A stretch of DNA of 64,000 nucleotides, from positions 2,485,001 through 2,549,000 of the forward strand of contig WPIO01000004.1 of the NCBI GenBank assembly GCA_009760855.2, written 5' to 3'. How positions within the stretch are numbered: the stretch's first letter is position 1; every line of letters begins with the position of its first letter. The stretch comes from Cristatella mucedo. Taxonomy: Eukaryota; Bryozoa; Phylactolaemata; Cristatellidae. Of this stretch, positions 32,686-42,810 are shown one piece after another. A program made the translations under genes and the position numbers. Under the pieces are notes generated by a model that was given only the letters and a program-made list of their open reading frames with translations, was not told where the DNA came from and did not search any database.

Positions 32686-33310
32686 AAAACTAAGTGGGCG
32701 TTACGCTGGAGAGTTTTCTATAGCACACTCACAACCTAAGTGGCTTTCGATAGGCATTCGGTAGCCAACAGACTCTATCTCATGCAACAAAGAGAAATAA
32801 GAAAATCGTCGCTGAGTCAGCAGGGCAATCGAGGAAATGAGTAAAATGCTAGCTGATTTAACAGCCTCTTTTTGTATAGCGACAGAAGAGCCTTTACGGC
32901 CATCACCACCGCTTGCAGTGGCGATAAAGGATCGCCCACCGCAGGATTCGAACCCACGACCTCGGGGCCGAGGTCGTGAAAAGCAACCACCTTACCTGGT
33001 GAGCCATGGCTGGAAAGGATTTGCCATTGTCGGCATCAGGAAAATGGACGTCGTTGCATAAGAATTGTAGAAATGAGTTCCGCAGTCAAGAGCCTGTAGA
33101 GCAAAAGCTTCTGTCGCCAATTGACTTTTTTCCGTAGTAATGGATCAGCTAATGTAGCGTCCGTAGAGGATCTGCGGGCACGAGGAGGCTGAAACTGGGG
33201 CAGCAGTTGAGCTAGGAATGAAAGAGCCAAGCCGTGGCGGGCCTTGTCGGTCAGCGTAAGAACTTCACTCCGTATCCTGTTGATCAAGCGGAAGCCATTG
33301 TAGCCGGACC
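32686..33310 (-). mobile_element. LINE-B fragment, inverted, split by a SINE-B
   Basis: LINE-B 3' tail (GTTACGCTGGAGAGTTTTCT) to about 32844, SINE-B, then LINE-B coding (ADFIRSGYNGFRLINRIRSE on the minus strand) to about 33310. Confidence 0.82.
32845..33013 (-). mobile_element. SINE-B copy nested in LINE-B, inverted
   Basis: GCTAGCTGATTTAACAGCCT tail through GGATTCGAACCCACGACC to CTTACCTGGTGAGCCATGGC. Confidence 0.88.
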
Positions 33311-33319
33311 GGATAAAGT

Positions 33320-33980
33320 CTGCAGCGAGCAATACCGATGGTCACATGACCATCGCTGTAATTGGCCGTCTCGAACGGGCAGATGGACGAAGCAATTCGC
33401 CGGCCCGGCATGCGGGATGAAGCGGTCCACCCCTGCGCTTGGCCTAGTGTGGGAGAGTTAGACGAATTATAAATATCCACCGCAATTCATTCTAACTCAA
33501 GTGTAATTCAATAAAATCTCGATGGCTTGAATTGAATTTCAAAATAATATTGTTGTACACGATCTTTATAGCGTACCTACAAAATTTAATTCCATCGCGT
33601 TATCGCGTTCTCTTGCCGATGGGTTCCAAAGACGCTGCCCACAACCCCAATCCACCACAATCCGCAGGAATCTATCGCAAATCCACAACAAATTGGCAGC
33701 TCGAAGCTCCAATTTGGTTTGAATATCAAAGTGCACTATTGTTTAAGTGTATGGTAAATTTTTCGAGCCGCTGCGTTCACTCCTTCTCGTGCAAACATTG
33801 GCGGAGCCAAGGGATGGGGCAGGGGGCAGCGGCCGCACTTAGCCTGCAATGAGCAGCTCTCAGTGAAAGCTACGATCGCGGGCATTTTACTTCAGTTGGT
33901 TTTAACTCCTCGTTTTTAGCGCCTCGAGTAACAGGGGATGCTAATCTAGCCACGCCGATCCGATGAGACCCAGTAGTAAT
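33320..33980. other. No gene recognised
   Basis: Short frames only, partly AT-rich; no element identified. Confidence 0.35.
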
Positions 33981-33987
33981 AACAGGA

Positions 33988-34122
33988 GCTGTTTTGGCCC
34001 AGTGGTTAAAGTGCTCGCCCCGACCAAGGTCTAGCCAAAGTCATGGGCTCGAGCCCCGAGGCATATGTGAAGCGCCAGAAAAGAGATTAATTTCTCTTAG
34101 GGTGCTATACAAACAAATTACA
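33988..34122 (+). mobile_element. SINE-A copy
   Basis: Good copy: GTTTTGGCCCAGTGGTTAAA head, GGGCTCGAGCCCCGAGGC B box, AGCGCCAGAAAAGAGATTAA tail. Confidence 0.88.
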
Positions 34123-34136
34123 TTTTGATAATAGAT

Positions 34137-34275
34137 TTAATAATAGCAAAAATAACGCATTTGTTATAGTGCCCTCAGAGAACTTAATCGCTTTCTAAGC
34201 ACTTTACATATGCTGCAAAGGAAGCGTGGTCAAATGGTTATTGGTAGCATGCTCAATTATCACAGGCTTAACTTA
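34137..34275 (-). mobile_element. LINE-A 3' end, inverted
   Basis: CCCTCAGAGAACTTAATCGC and TTTCTAAGCACTTTACATAT mark the inverted stem-loop. It faces the SINE-A just upstream, so the two related tails form an inverted pair. Confidence 0.85.
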
Positions 34276-34279
34276 CGTG

Positions 34280-34830
34280 CAGAACATCACACACGGCCCA
34301 CACACAACATTCCCTGCAGCTAAGAGGCTCTTACAAGATGCCAGGCATGCCAAAGTTATGAGCAGCTTGTGAAAAAGTGCATCTAAAATGTGAAGTTCTG
34401 GTGGCTACTCAGATAGCAGGAAAATGAGTCACGTTGTCGCGAGCGATGGAGTTAATCCAATAGCGAGACCTTATTAGATCCTAAAATAACCTTAAGCTAA
34501 ATTTTACTCCGCTGACAGAAGATCCGAACTGGCCTGTAGGCCGAGTAAAACGATACACTAACCAGGATGCTGGGCTGGTAAGTAAGCGAAAGAACGCCAA
34601 CAGACAAGGATTTCAAGCAAATTAACGAGACAGATGAACCTAAGAATAGCCATCAATAGTTGGGTCCGAGAGAATACCAACTGCACGAGGTTCGAACAGC
34701 AGTTTGCATAGTAACTAGCCCAAGCCTGAGACTACCTTTCCAGAGAAGCGAGAGACCAAACCTACGGTGGCGGAAGGATAAGTCTAACTTGAACTGCGAA
34801 GCTGTTCCCGAGGCTACTCAGATGACAGCT
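34280..34830. other. No gene recognised
   Basis: Would be intron or flank if the candidate exon at 34836-35017 is real; no following exon was identified. Confidence 0.35.
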
Positions 34831-34835
34831 TGTAC

Positions 34836-35017
34836 CTTGTTGGGCTGTATGGGTCTTCTTTTAGGGTGTAGACCGTCGCCAGCGAGTGCAGCGAAGGCAT
34901 ATCGCGGTGTCCGCTATACCGTGATCCGGGGGGTCCTTTTAGCTGAAACATGTAGGACCGCTTTGCGTAGTATTTGTGAACTGGCGCACCTCTTACTAAC
35001 CGGCCCACAATGAGCTG
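34836..35017 (-). CDS. Candidate coding exon (proximal copy of tandem duplication)
   Basis: The open frame encodes QLIVGRLVRGAPVHKYYAKR, then SYMFQLKGPPGSRYSGHR and DMPSLHSLATVYTLKEDPYS, ending at an ACAAG|GTACAAG donor. The acceptor side (ACCAG) lacks a pyrimidine tract. Nearly all of it is duplicated at 35035-35197. The two copies differ mostly by single substitutions, several synonymous, which hints at coding constraint. Family not recognised. Confidence 0.35.
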
Positions 35018-35197
35018 CTGGTTTCGTGTAGAGCGTGTAGACCATCGCCAGCGAGTGCAGGGAAGGTATATCGCGGTGTCCGCTATACCGTGATCGGGGG
35101 GGGGGTCCTTTTAGCTGAAACATGTAGGATCGCTTTGCGTAGTATTTGTGAACTGGCGCATCTCTTACTAACCGGCCCACAATGAGCTGCTGGTTTC
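34866..35197. repeat. Tandem duplication, period 169 bp, two copies
   Basis: Copy 1 (34866-35025) and copy 2 (35035-35197) are near-identical, with scattered substitutions and a longer G run in copy 2. Each contains the short hairpin GCGGTGTCCGC. The open minus-strand frame of copy 1 is present in copy 2 but reads out of frame across the junction. A real duplication or an assembly artefact would look the same. Confidence 0.9.
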
Positions 35198-35385
35198 TAC
35201 GCCCAGTTATGGCTGGGTGTAATCTAACTGCTCGCACCAGTTCCGAATTTCAGAGTATCCCTGCAGAGCAAGGGGTCGGGGCAGACGCTTTAGCTGTCTT
35301 GTCGGGCCGCCCGGCGCCACCCAGTACCGTCATTCTCCGTCGCCTTGCTAACATCTCGGGGACACTGTAGAAGAGACCAACGTAC

Positions 35386-35508
35386 TTGGGTCGTCCGGGT
35401 CTGGGAATCGATGGATGGCACATAGCAGCAATCGAAAACAGCAGTGGCAGTTGCCGCCACCAGCTTCATTCCTGGTGAGATCATAAGATCGTCACGAGTC
35501 AGCAGATT
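35386..35508 (-). CDS. Candidate coding exon of an unrecognised gene
   Basis: 123 nt, flanked by a good acceptor (TTTCCCTACAG) and donor (CCCAA|GTACGT), phase 0 at both ends. It encodes 41 residues beginning NLLTRDDLMISPGMKLVAAT. Composition is protein-like rather than repeat-like. I do not recognise the family. It may be spliced to the segment at 34836-35017 on the same strand, or it may be a chance ORF in old repeat DNA. Confidence 0.35.
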
Positions 35509-35689
35509 CTGTAGGGAAATAGATTCGAACTCACCACTGAAGAACGTCGGCAAACTTCCCGATCTTACTCACAGTCACGCTGACAGAGTCCGGCCGAGCC
35601 GAGGTCAGATACTGGCGCGGACTACCTCAACGACGCCACGCTTTTAAATGTACAGTCAGTCGACATGTATCACAGACACAGGTACGACA

Positions 35690-36315
35690 GTGTATTGCGA
35701 TTGGTCCACTTTTTTCACAAATTATACTTTCACTCTTATCGATATAATTGCCTAGCACAGTCTAGGCTCTCACTTCTGTGTGCACGAAACGCAGCATTGC
35801 ATGTGCTTTGGTCTGCTTTCCAGTACGACCAACTCTCTTAGCTCCCTCGATTCATGAATTTCTGGCATTCGCCCGTGGATGGTCACAAACTTTCTCAAAT
35901 TGAATGACGGTAAAACTGGCTTACTATTAGAGAGAAAACCTAGTGTTGATCAGAAAATGCCAGACAGCTTGCCACCAGCTATTCTGACTCAAGTCGTAAA
36001 GCTGGTCCTCGAACCAGCCTCAAATCAATTGGAGACCGTGGTTTTTAGCTCGTACATTCCCAAAGTCTGGAACTCACCTCAACTGACGTAATGACATCTC
36101 CTGACTTGACATATAAACAGATACAAAAAACGCACCTGTTCTTCATAGTACTTAACTGGGTCCACGTAAATTGAACCGCGTGTGGTTAAACGGGCTGACG
36201 CTGTACATGCTAACGCTGAGCAAATTGACACTTCTTTTACGGCATATGTAAAGTCCCTAGAACGAAATCGAGTTCTCTAAGGGTGCTATGCAAACTATAG
36301 AAATATATTATCATT
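35690..36315 (+). mobile_element. LINE-A fragment with internal deletion
   Basis: RT segment ending NFLKLNDGKTGLLLERKPS, then a jump to the C-terminal block (SSYIPKVWNS) and the 3' UTR with stem-loop near 36255. About 0.5 kb of coding sequence is missing compared with the copy at 11240. Confidence 0.85.
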
Positions 36316-36319
36316 ATCT

Positions 36320-36930
36320 TTTTTAGTATTATGTTGCGAAAGAAATGACCGCAACGGTGACGACTGGTGAGGTAATCGCATGCCTTCAATCTATGCACGG
36401 CTACCGCTCACGTGTCCGTTAAAAGTCTTAAGGTTTCCATAGCCTGTGCATGGCTTGCCACATGCATGTAAATCATGGCTCGAGCAGTGCACGCAATCGA
36501 CGGTAGAAGGGAGGCCGGAAGGCGAATGCCTCCGCCGCCTCCCTCCCCGGCTCCGGCCCTATTCACTCCCCGGCTTACTCCTGCTGAAGCCATCATTGCA
36601 TGACCAACGTAACGAAGCATCGGCAGCGACGGCTGCCGGAAAAGCGAACTCGCTTTCAACAAGGACTATCGTACATATAGCTTCTGCTCATTCAATTCAA
36701 ACTCACAAGTACAGCGGCCGTTATTACATCGGTCATTCTCGCATAGAGCTGAAATAGTCGATTCGCTACACGCACCGGAAGAAAACATACGCCGCGAAAG
36801 CTAGCGTGCTGAACCGCACGCCGACGGAGCGCACCGCGAACAATCTCGAGCGCTGTCCGAAAGATGCGCGGGGCGGGGTGCGTAGTGGCGCCCGCCGCGG
36901 CGGCGCACGAACGGCGGCCATACTGTGCGA
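36320..36930. other. No gene recognised
   Basis: Becomes CpG-rich from about 36780. No domain or splice-supported exon. Confidence 0.4.
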
Positions 36931-37446
36931 CACAGCTGCCATTTCTACAAAAAGCGTCAGAAAACTGCGGCTTTAATTCCAGATTATGTGGAACGGCGGT
37001 GCGGATTTACCCAGCCAGTTTCGTGTCGTTTCGCTTGCCTGTTCTCGTGCTACGGCCTAGAATGACCCGGACCAGCCAGCCTTTTTACGCACTCAAACGG
37101 CGACATAGCTGCTATTTTCACAAAATGGTTCGGGAAACTGCGGTTTAATTCTAAATCATAGGAAACAGCGAGCCAAGTTTACCCACCAAATTGTATGCGA
37201 TTGCGCTGCGTTCGCGTTCTCATGCTACGGCCTCCGATGACCGGGCCCAAACGGCAGCCCAAATCGTTCGAACTGCAAGACAGTTGCCATTTCCTCAAAA
37301 TGCTTCGCGAAACTGCGGTTTTAATTTCAAATGGTAGAGAATAGTGCTCCAGGTTTATCCACCACAATTCATACGACTACGCTTGCGCGTTCTCATGCTA
37401 CGGCCTCCGATGGCCATGCTCAAACGGCAACCCTGAAAAGTGAAAC

Positions 37447-37596
37447 GGCAATAATAATAATCGTAATAATAATAATGATAACACACTCGATAAAGCGCCC
37501 CCAGAGAACTCTCTTTCCGTGCGCTTTACATTGCTGCAAAGGGAAATGCGATTGAATGGTGAGTAGTATCGCGCTTCATAAACAACATGAATAACC
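37447..37596 (-). mobile_element. LINE-A 3' end, inverted, inserted in the satellite
   Basis: ATAATAATAATCGTAATAAT tail, then GATAAAGCGCCCCCAGAGAA and the 3' UTR. It separates copies 3 and 4 of the 174-bp array, so it is younger than the array. Confidence 0.88.
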
Positions 37597-37640
37597 GATG
37601 CAGCTGCCATTTCAACAAAAGCTTTGTGAAACTGCAGCTT

Positions 37641-37646
37641 TTTATT
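37641..37646 (-). promoter_or_regulatory. Candidate polyadenylation signal for the neurensin-like gene
   Basis: AATAAA on the minus strand about 280 bp past the stop, inside the fourth copy of the 174-bp satellite. The transcript's 3' UTR would then consist partly of satellite sequence. Confidence 0.3.
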
Positions 37647-37926
37647 GCAAATTGCAGCAAATGATGTTCCAGGTTTATCCACCAAATGTCACGTGATTGC
37701 ACCCACGCGTTATCACGCTACGGCCTCCAGCGGCTCGGGGTCGACCATTCACACTGCATAATCAAACTGCCTCGGATGCAGCAAACATACACACAGCATG
37801 ATTCACCTGCCGCGGATGCAGTCTAACGAACTCGGCGACCCCCGTTCGTCGAGCGACAACCGTCGCTCGACGAGGCGCAGTCACGCACGATGCTGGCCAT
37901 GCGTCCCGACGCGGCTCGACGCACCG

Positions 37927-38685
37927 TCACGGGCTCGACGGCCCGCCGCCGCCGCCGTCACCGAAGACCGCTACCAAGCAGGGCGCTGCCGCAGTCATCG
38001 CCGCCGCCGCCGCCGCTGCCGTCGACGCCTGGGCGCGCGCAGCTGGCTCGGGCGCGCAGCCGACCGTCTCGAGTTCGCTGTCCTCGCCCAGCGAGCCGCT
38101 GGCGCTCGAGTCGCCGCGAAGACGACGGCCGCCGCCGAGCGCGTACAGAGGGACGAGCAGCGCGGTGACGATGGCGAGGCCGCCGAGGCAGAACAGGAGC
38201 AGGCCGCCGATCTGGCACGCGTCCAGCGCCGCGCTGCGCTCCGACTCGACGCGGTCGACGAGCAGGCGCGAGCCGCCGGCGCCGCCGCCGCCGGCCGCGC
38301 TCACGACGACGGATCGACGCGACAGGAAGTAGCCGGCGAGCAAGAAGGCGAGGCCGGCGAGCAGGCACGCCAGCCCGGTCCACGCGAGGCCGCGCAGGAG
38401 CGACGTACGGCCGGCGCCGCCACCGCGTCGCGCCTCCGGCGGTGCGGCGCGGGAGGCGGAAGCGAAGCTGGCTCGCAGGTCCAAGGTCGGCGCGGCGTCG
38501 TCGTCGTCGGCGGCGTCGGCGTCGGCGAGAGTGCCGCGGACGCCAACGACCTCGTCGGTGCGCTCCGCTTCCGCATCGAGGCGGTGCGACGGTTTGCGGA
38601 TCCGGTCTGTCGCGGCGGCGCGCGATGCGGCGCTCGCGTCGGCGGCTGACGAGCTGGCGTCGATCGACCGGTAGAGGTTAGCCAT
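37927..38685 (-). CDS. Neurensin-like two-transmembrane protein, single exon
   Basis: 252 residues from ATG at 38685 to TGA at 37927. Neurensins are small two-pass proteins of neuronal vesicles. Seen: a polar N-terminal half with an acidic run (DDDD near residue 60), TM1 at about 99-121, a Gly-rich loop, then LLVDRVESERSAALDACQIG leading into TM2 (about 159-183), and a tail ending VAVFGDGGGGG. The loop-plus-TM2 pattern (LVxD...ALxxCxxxGxxLFCxGG) resembles neurensin as I recall it; the N terminus does not. Alanine runs are long and the gene sits in a CpG island. Gly/Ala/Arg-rich composition could inflate the ORF, but two clean hydrophobic helices in this frame argue it is coding. A larger open frame on the other strand (37798-38649) is Arg/Ala-rich with no domain. 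It could be an unrelated two-TM protein. Confidence 0.55.
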   Translation of the reverse strand: MANLYRSIDASSSAADASAASRAAATDRIRKPSHRLDAEAERTDEVVGVRGTLADADAADDDDAAPTLDLRASFASASRAAPPEARRGGGAGRTSLLRGLAWTGLACLLAGLAFLLAGYFLSRRSVVVSAAGGGGAGGSRLLVDRVESERSAALDACQIGGLLLFCLGGLAIVTALLVPLYALGGGRRLRGDSSASGSLGEDSELETVGCAPEPAARAQASTAAAAAAAMTAAAPCLVAVFGDGGGGGPSSP

Positions 38686-38883
38686 CCGCGCCGGTCCTAC
38701 GTTCAGACGGCGGCGGCAGCGTGACGTCCCCGGAGCGCGAGCGCTCGGCCGGCGATAGCGGAAGTAAGCCGGGTGAAGAGCGCAAGGTCAGCTCGCCGTC
38801 GAGCGCGTGCGCATTCGTGCAGCGCCAGAGCCGAGCCGCGGCTGCTCTCGCCCGGCTCTCGCGAGAGGCTGAGCGCGTGGAAT

Positions 38884-38920
38884 CGCCTGCTCGCGGACTC
38901 GGAGAGCCCGCGAGCAGGCG
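38884..38920. repeat. Perfect 13-bp GC-rich inverted repeat
   Basis: CGCCTGCTCGCGG at 38884-38896 and its reverse complement at 38908-38920, spacer 11 bp. About 200 bp upstream of the neurensin-like start codon, so possibly in the promoter or 5' leader. Confidence 0.95.
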
Positions 38921-39389
38921 AGTAGCGAGGCGCGAGAGCGAGGCTCCAACGGGGCGAGTCGTGGCGACGGCGAGCGAGCCGGACAGCGGGCGAGCGAGCG
39001 AGTTGGCGAGACGGCGAGACGGCAAGACGGCGAGCGCGCGAGCCGCCGAGCGTCGACGAGTCGCCGACGAAACGGCTCGAGCGCGCGCGAAGCCGAGCAG
39101 CGGCACGCTGGCCGACCGAAGCGTGCGGGCTGCTCCGGACTGCTCGGGCAGTCTGCGCCCTCGAAGGGCCTCCGCCGCCCAGTGCTCGCAGGCTGCTGCG
39201 TCATGTTCCTTCACGCTGTTGTATTTGCTTTTTTTTTTGTATATACGCTGCTTGGAGCAAAAGCGACTTCACGATGCGCAGGAGCCTCGACTTATTCGCG
39301 CGACTTAATGACTGCGATAAGCTTCCCGCCGTTAGCGTTAGCCAAGAAGCAGCGTCCGAAGCAGGGAACCGGACGCTGGATCAGGATCG

Positions 39390-39390
39390 A

Positions 39391-39422
<32 letters not shown>

Positions 39423-39423
39423 T
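39390..39423. repeat. (CGG)n microsatellite
   Basis: About 10 CGG units in the CpG island. Confidence 0.95.
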
Positions 39424-39619
39424 GCCCTCAGCGACGGGCGACTCATTGTGCTGGCCTCGGCCTTGCCGCTGCGACCTTCGCTGTGGATCGCCTTGCCGCT
39501 CTCGCGAACGCCCGGCATCGTACGGGTGCGACTTACGCGAGCGGCTTCGCTCGCTTCTCGCTTGCCTGCTCGATACGGCGCGACGCTGAGATGTCGCCCA
39601 TGTCGACACCCTAGATAGC

Positions 39620-40815
39620 GACGCCCAGCATAAAAAATTCTTGTAGCATTGCCGCAGCTGCCGCGGCCGTAAATTCGTTTCAGGAGCTAAGAGGATTTTC
39701 TACGGCGCCAGGCGAGCTTGAATTGACTTTCGCGGCGTGTAAAAACATCTACTGGCAGCCCAAAAAAGCAAGTGGCGCACACTGCTGGTGGCGCTTGCTG
39801 CTACGCGTTTAGTGCGCTTGCGTCCCGTCACGAATCCTAATGAGCGTCGAGCGGTCTGAGCGTAGGCGTACAGACCGCTCGGCGCTTCTGCGTCGTATCT
39901 TCTGCTGCAGCGAATTCCACAGGGCCCGAGTACGAGTACGAGTCCCGAGTACGGAGAACGCTAGCAACTGGCTTAGGCAGATTAGTCCGCCCCAGCCGCC
40001 CGCTGCTATCGTTTCATAGTCGTTCTGGGGATTTAAAATCAAGCTGGGCCTCCACATCGGGATTAAAAAAGGATTCGTCAAAATTTTGTGTGCCGCACCA
40101 GCCTGCCTGGCTGTGTGCTTAAGGTCATGATCTTGCGGTCAAATGTAACGACTCTCAAGCAGAGTATTTGAGCTTTGACATACAGCTTGCTTGACCAAGA
40201 GCGATTCGAGTAAAGTAGATTAAGGCTAGAGGCAAGGCAGACACGTCACTGAAACGGCGGCATGCTAAATAGGCCAGCTTATGACTGTCGAGATATTTAT
40301 TATTCGCGGAATACCCGAATTGCAATGGCTTTGAACCGGTCAAGTGTGCTAATCCACGGTTAGGCAGCATAAAAGCCAAACGCCGTGTCAAAGGCAGACA
40401 GTTGTGGGCTACGGAAGTTGAGCAGAGTTTCGCTCTAGACCTAGAAGGATAGGTAACTCACTTCGGAGAGTCGGCCGCTCTAGATGTCGCGCGAGAGCTA
40501 TTGTACTCCGCGGTAGGTGCTGGATGCCTGAAACTTAAAGCACTAATACGCAGAGCCTCGGTCGCAAGCACCAAAGCGCATGCAAGTGCCGCTCACTGGC
40601 CGCGCTCGGCAGCTCCCGCAACAGAGCTGAACTCTAGTGCCTAAGGTCCTGTTATTGCCTCAAGCGGTGTGACTTGTGTCCCTCAAAAAATTGCGAGTCA
40701 GTTACATCAACGGGCATGCCGTAAACAAACGTAAAAGGCCGTAATTCAGAGGCTTGGCCAACAGCGGACACTAGAGAAGTGAACCACATTGAAGTGTACA
40801 AAACCGTTCTGTGCT
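39620..40815. other. No gene recognised
   Basis: Contains an 11-bp perfect inverted repeat (39848-39881, CGAGCGGTCTG arms) and short frames; nothing else identified. Confidence 0.4.
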
Positions 40816-40823
40816 CAAATAGC

Positions 40824-40968
40824 TAAGTGGTTTGGTGTAGCGGTTAAGGTGCTCGCCCCGACCAAGGTCTGACTTGAGGTCGTGAGCTCGAGCCCCGAGG
40901 CATATGTGAAGCACCTGAATTGAGATTAAGTTCTCTTGGGGCGCTATATAAATGAATTATATTTTTTA
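40824..40968 (+). mobile_element. SINE-A copy
   Basis: TGGTTTGGTGTAGCGGTTAA head, GAGCTCGAGCCCCGAGGC B box, TTCTCTTGGGGCGCTATATA tail; near-intact. Confidence 0.9.
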
Positions 40969-41214
40969 AGTACGATCGACAAGGCCAACAATGTCAACAG
41001 GCCATACACCAGCCGCCGCATAATCGTCCTTTGCTATTGCAGAGACTTCTGTCCGCAGGCTAAGGACGTGGACTCGCTATTCTAAGGTAGGGCGCTGGTG
41101 TCGGGAGCTCTTTGACACTGCCATGTTCCGCTACTGTCAGCATATTTGCGTGCATTGTTGCTGAATTTAAACGTCGCTAGTAGCGATTTCAAAGCTCATA
41201 GCGTCGTCGGTATT

Positions 41215-41520
41215 CGTTCTGCGTCGTCGAAGACTAGCTGCGTTACGAGCTCTATGTTTCTCCTACTGCCGACTATGGCTCATCCTTTTCAGCGGTCCTG
41301 AGCTGCTACTTTCATGCTACTCACCACATCAACTGCTCTCCTGACTCTGATATGCTTCCCACTTTCTCTTTGTTACGTGAGACGAAGTCTGTTGGCTACC
41401 GAATGCGTACCGAAAGCCGCTTAGGCTGTGAGTGCGCTATACAAAACTTTCCTGCGTAACACCCACATGGTCTTTATGACTTTGTGGAGTTACAGACGGA
41501 GATACATTCATTCATTCACA
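41215..41520 (+). mobile_element. LINE-B 3' end
   Basis: TCAACTGCTCTCCTGACTCT through GTGAGTGCGCTATACAAAAC to a CATT-type tail (41503-41518). Confidence 0.85.
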
Positions 41521-41929
41521 TTATGATTGCGGCTTCGTTCTGCGAGGAAGCGAAAGTCGCTGCACCCCGTTTCAGCACTGAGTTCGCTGAATGGAGCTAC
41601 GGCGACATTAGCCCCCAACAGAGCATCGTCATCATTCGCGTTTCTCAGTCCGGTGGGAAACAATTAATTGGAAAAGTAAATCGCAAACCCGGTTTCAGTT
41701 GGCATTAATTAAACTATCGTTGCCACCTATTTCATTAAGCGAGAATAATTGTGGCAGCCGTTCCGCTAGAGCCGCGAATCGTCTAAAAAGAATTACCTGT
41801 TCGGCACGTCAGAAAATTAGATTGTCTCCTTTTAAGAAAAACATTCCTCAGCCGGATATCGAGCAGGAGCCTGCTTTCTGAAGGCAGGCCGATTCGGCAG
41901 CCTATTCCAAGCCTAGCTTTAAAAAAAAG

Positions 41930-42340
41930 AGCAAATGCCAGCCCACTCTTTGGAAGCCCCTCAAGGCTGCGCCGCCGCGGTGCGCAGTGCCCGTGCGCCG
42001 CCGCTCAGCGCTCAGCCTCTGGAGTCGCTCTCTATGCCTGCTCGAGCCGCTGCCCTGGAAGCTAGGCAGCCGCTGCCGGAAAGACTTCCGGCCAAGTGGC
42101 TGGCGCGACCGTTCGCCGCGGCGCTCTGTCTGCGAGCCGCTTCCGTATCGTCGTCCAGAGGGTGGGGCTACAGCCCCCTCCGCCGCCGCCGCCGCCGCCG
42201 CCGTACCGCTCAGCCAGCGGATACGATGCGGCTCGCGGCGAGTTCTTGAGTTCCGAGCCCCGGAGCAGCAGCTGGCAATCCTTTGTTGCCCTCTTCGAGC
42301 CGAGCGGCAGCCCTCCGAGGCTACCAATACATGTGTGCAT
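41930..42340. promoter_or_regulatory. CpG-rich island without recognised gene
   Basis: Dense CpG with a CCG run (42180-42203). Open frames on both strands are Arg/Ala-rich and overlap each other; none is convincing. Confidence 0.4.
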
Positions 42341-42714
42341 CCAGCTCTTCAACCGCCGGGCAAAGAAAAATGAGGCTGCTTAATTGACCGTTCTTTATCT
42401 GCGATTCGACTATGATGAGAGAAATAGACTGGAAACGAGGGTAGCATCGGGCAAAGAAAGGGTTCGAAGAGGAGAGAAAAAGAAAGCAGGAAGTGAACAG
42501 AGTGCCAGGGATTGCATTTGGCCGACGTGCGAAACCAGAGAATGCTTTCAGCTTTTCAAGTTTAAAATGCTATCCAAAAAGGACAGGGTAGCTTAGTGAA
42601 ACGCGCACGGTACGACGCACGGCACTTTGCACAGCCAATCAATCGAAAAGCTGCGAGTGTATAGGCATTGGAGCAGCGCGTAATGGAATGTCTGTAGGGT
42701 TATGCAATGTGATG

Positions 42715-42810
42715 CACCTCCGTCTGTAACTCTCCACAAAGCAGCCAAGACCCAGACTGGTGTTACGCAGGAGTGTTTCCTATTGTGCACTCAAAGCCCA
42801 AGCGGCTTAA
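42715..42810 (-). mobile_element. LINE-B 3' tail, inverted
   Basis: CCGTCTGTAACTCTCCACAA, TGTTACGCAGGAGTGTTTCC, GCACTCAAAGCCCAAGCGGC match the inverted LINE-B tail. Confidence 0.82.

Larger units (their letters stand above)
36933..37775. repeat. 174-bp satellite-like tandem repeat, four copies
   Basis: Copies start at 36933, 37106, 37281 and 37601. Shared landmarks are GCTGCCATTT near the start, GAAACTGC, TTTACCCACC-like and GCTACGGCCT. The 320-bp gap before copy 4 equals one period plus the LINE-A insertion. Copies are well diverged (old array). It lies just downstream of the neurensin-like gene. Confidence 0.88.
37830..39600. promoter_or_regulatory. CpG island over the neurensin-like gene and its upstream region
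   Basis: Very high G+C with dense CpG from the 3' part of the coding region to about 0.9 kb upstream of the minus-strand start codon. The upstream part (38686-39200) is the likely promoter and leader. No TATA box is obvious. It includes a 13-bp inverted repeat at 38884-38920 and a CGG run at 39390-39423. Confidence 0.6.

Noticed and set aside
35387-35407. A 21-nt GTACGT...CTACAG segment as an intron after the 35386-35508 exon
   Set aside because: Far below the minimum length for a spliceosomal intron.
37798-38649. Plus-strand open frame of 283 codons
   Set aside because: Arg/Ala-rich, no domain or hydrophobic pattern; it is the antisense shadow of the neurensin-like gene in a GC-rich island.
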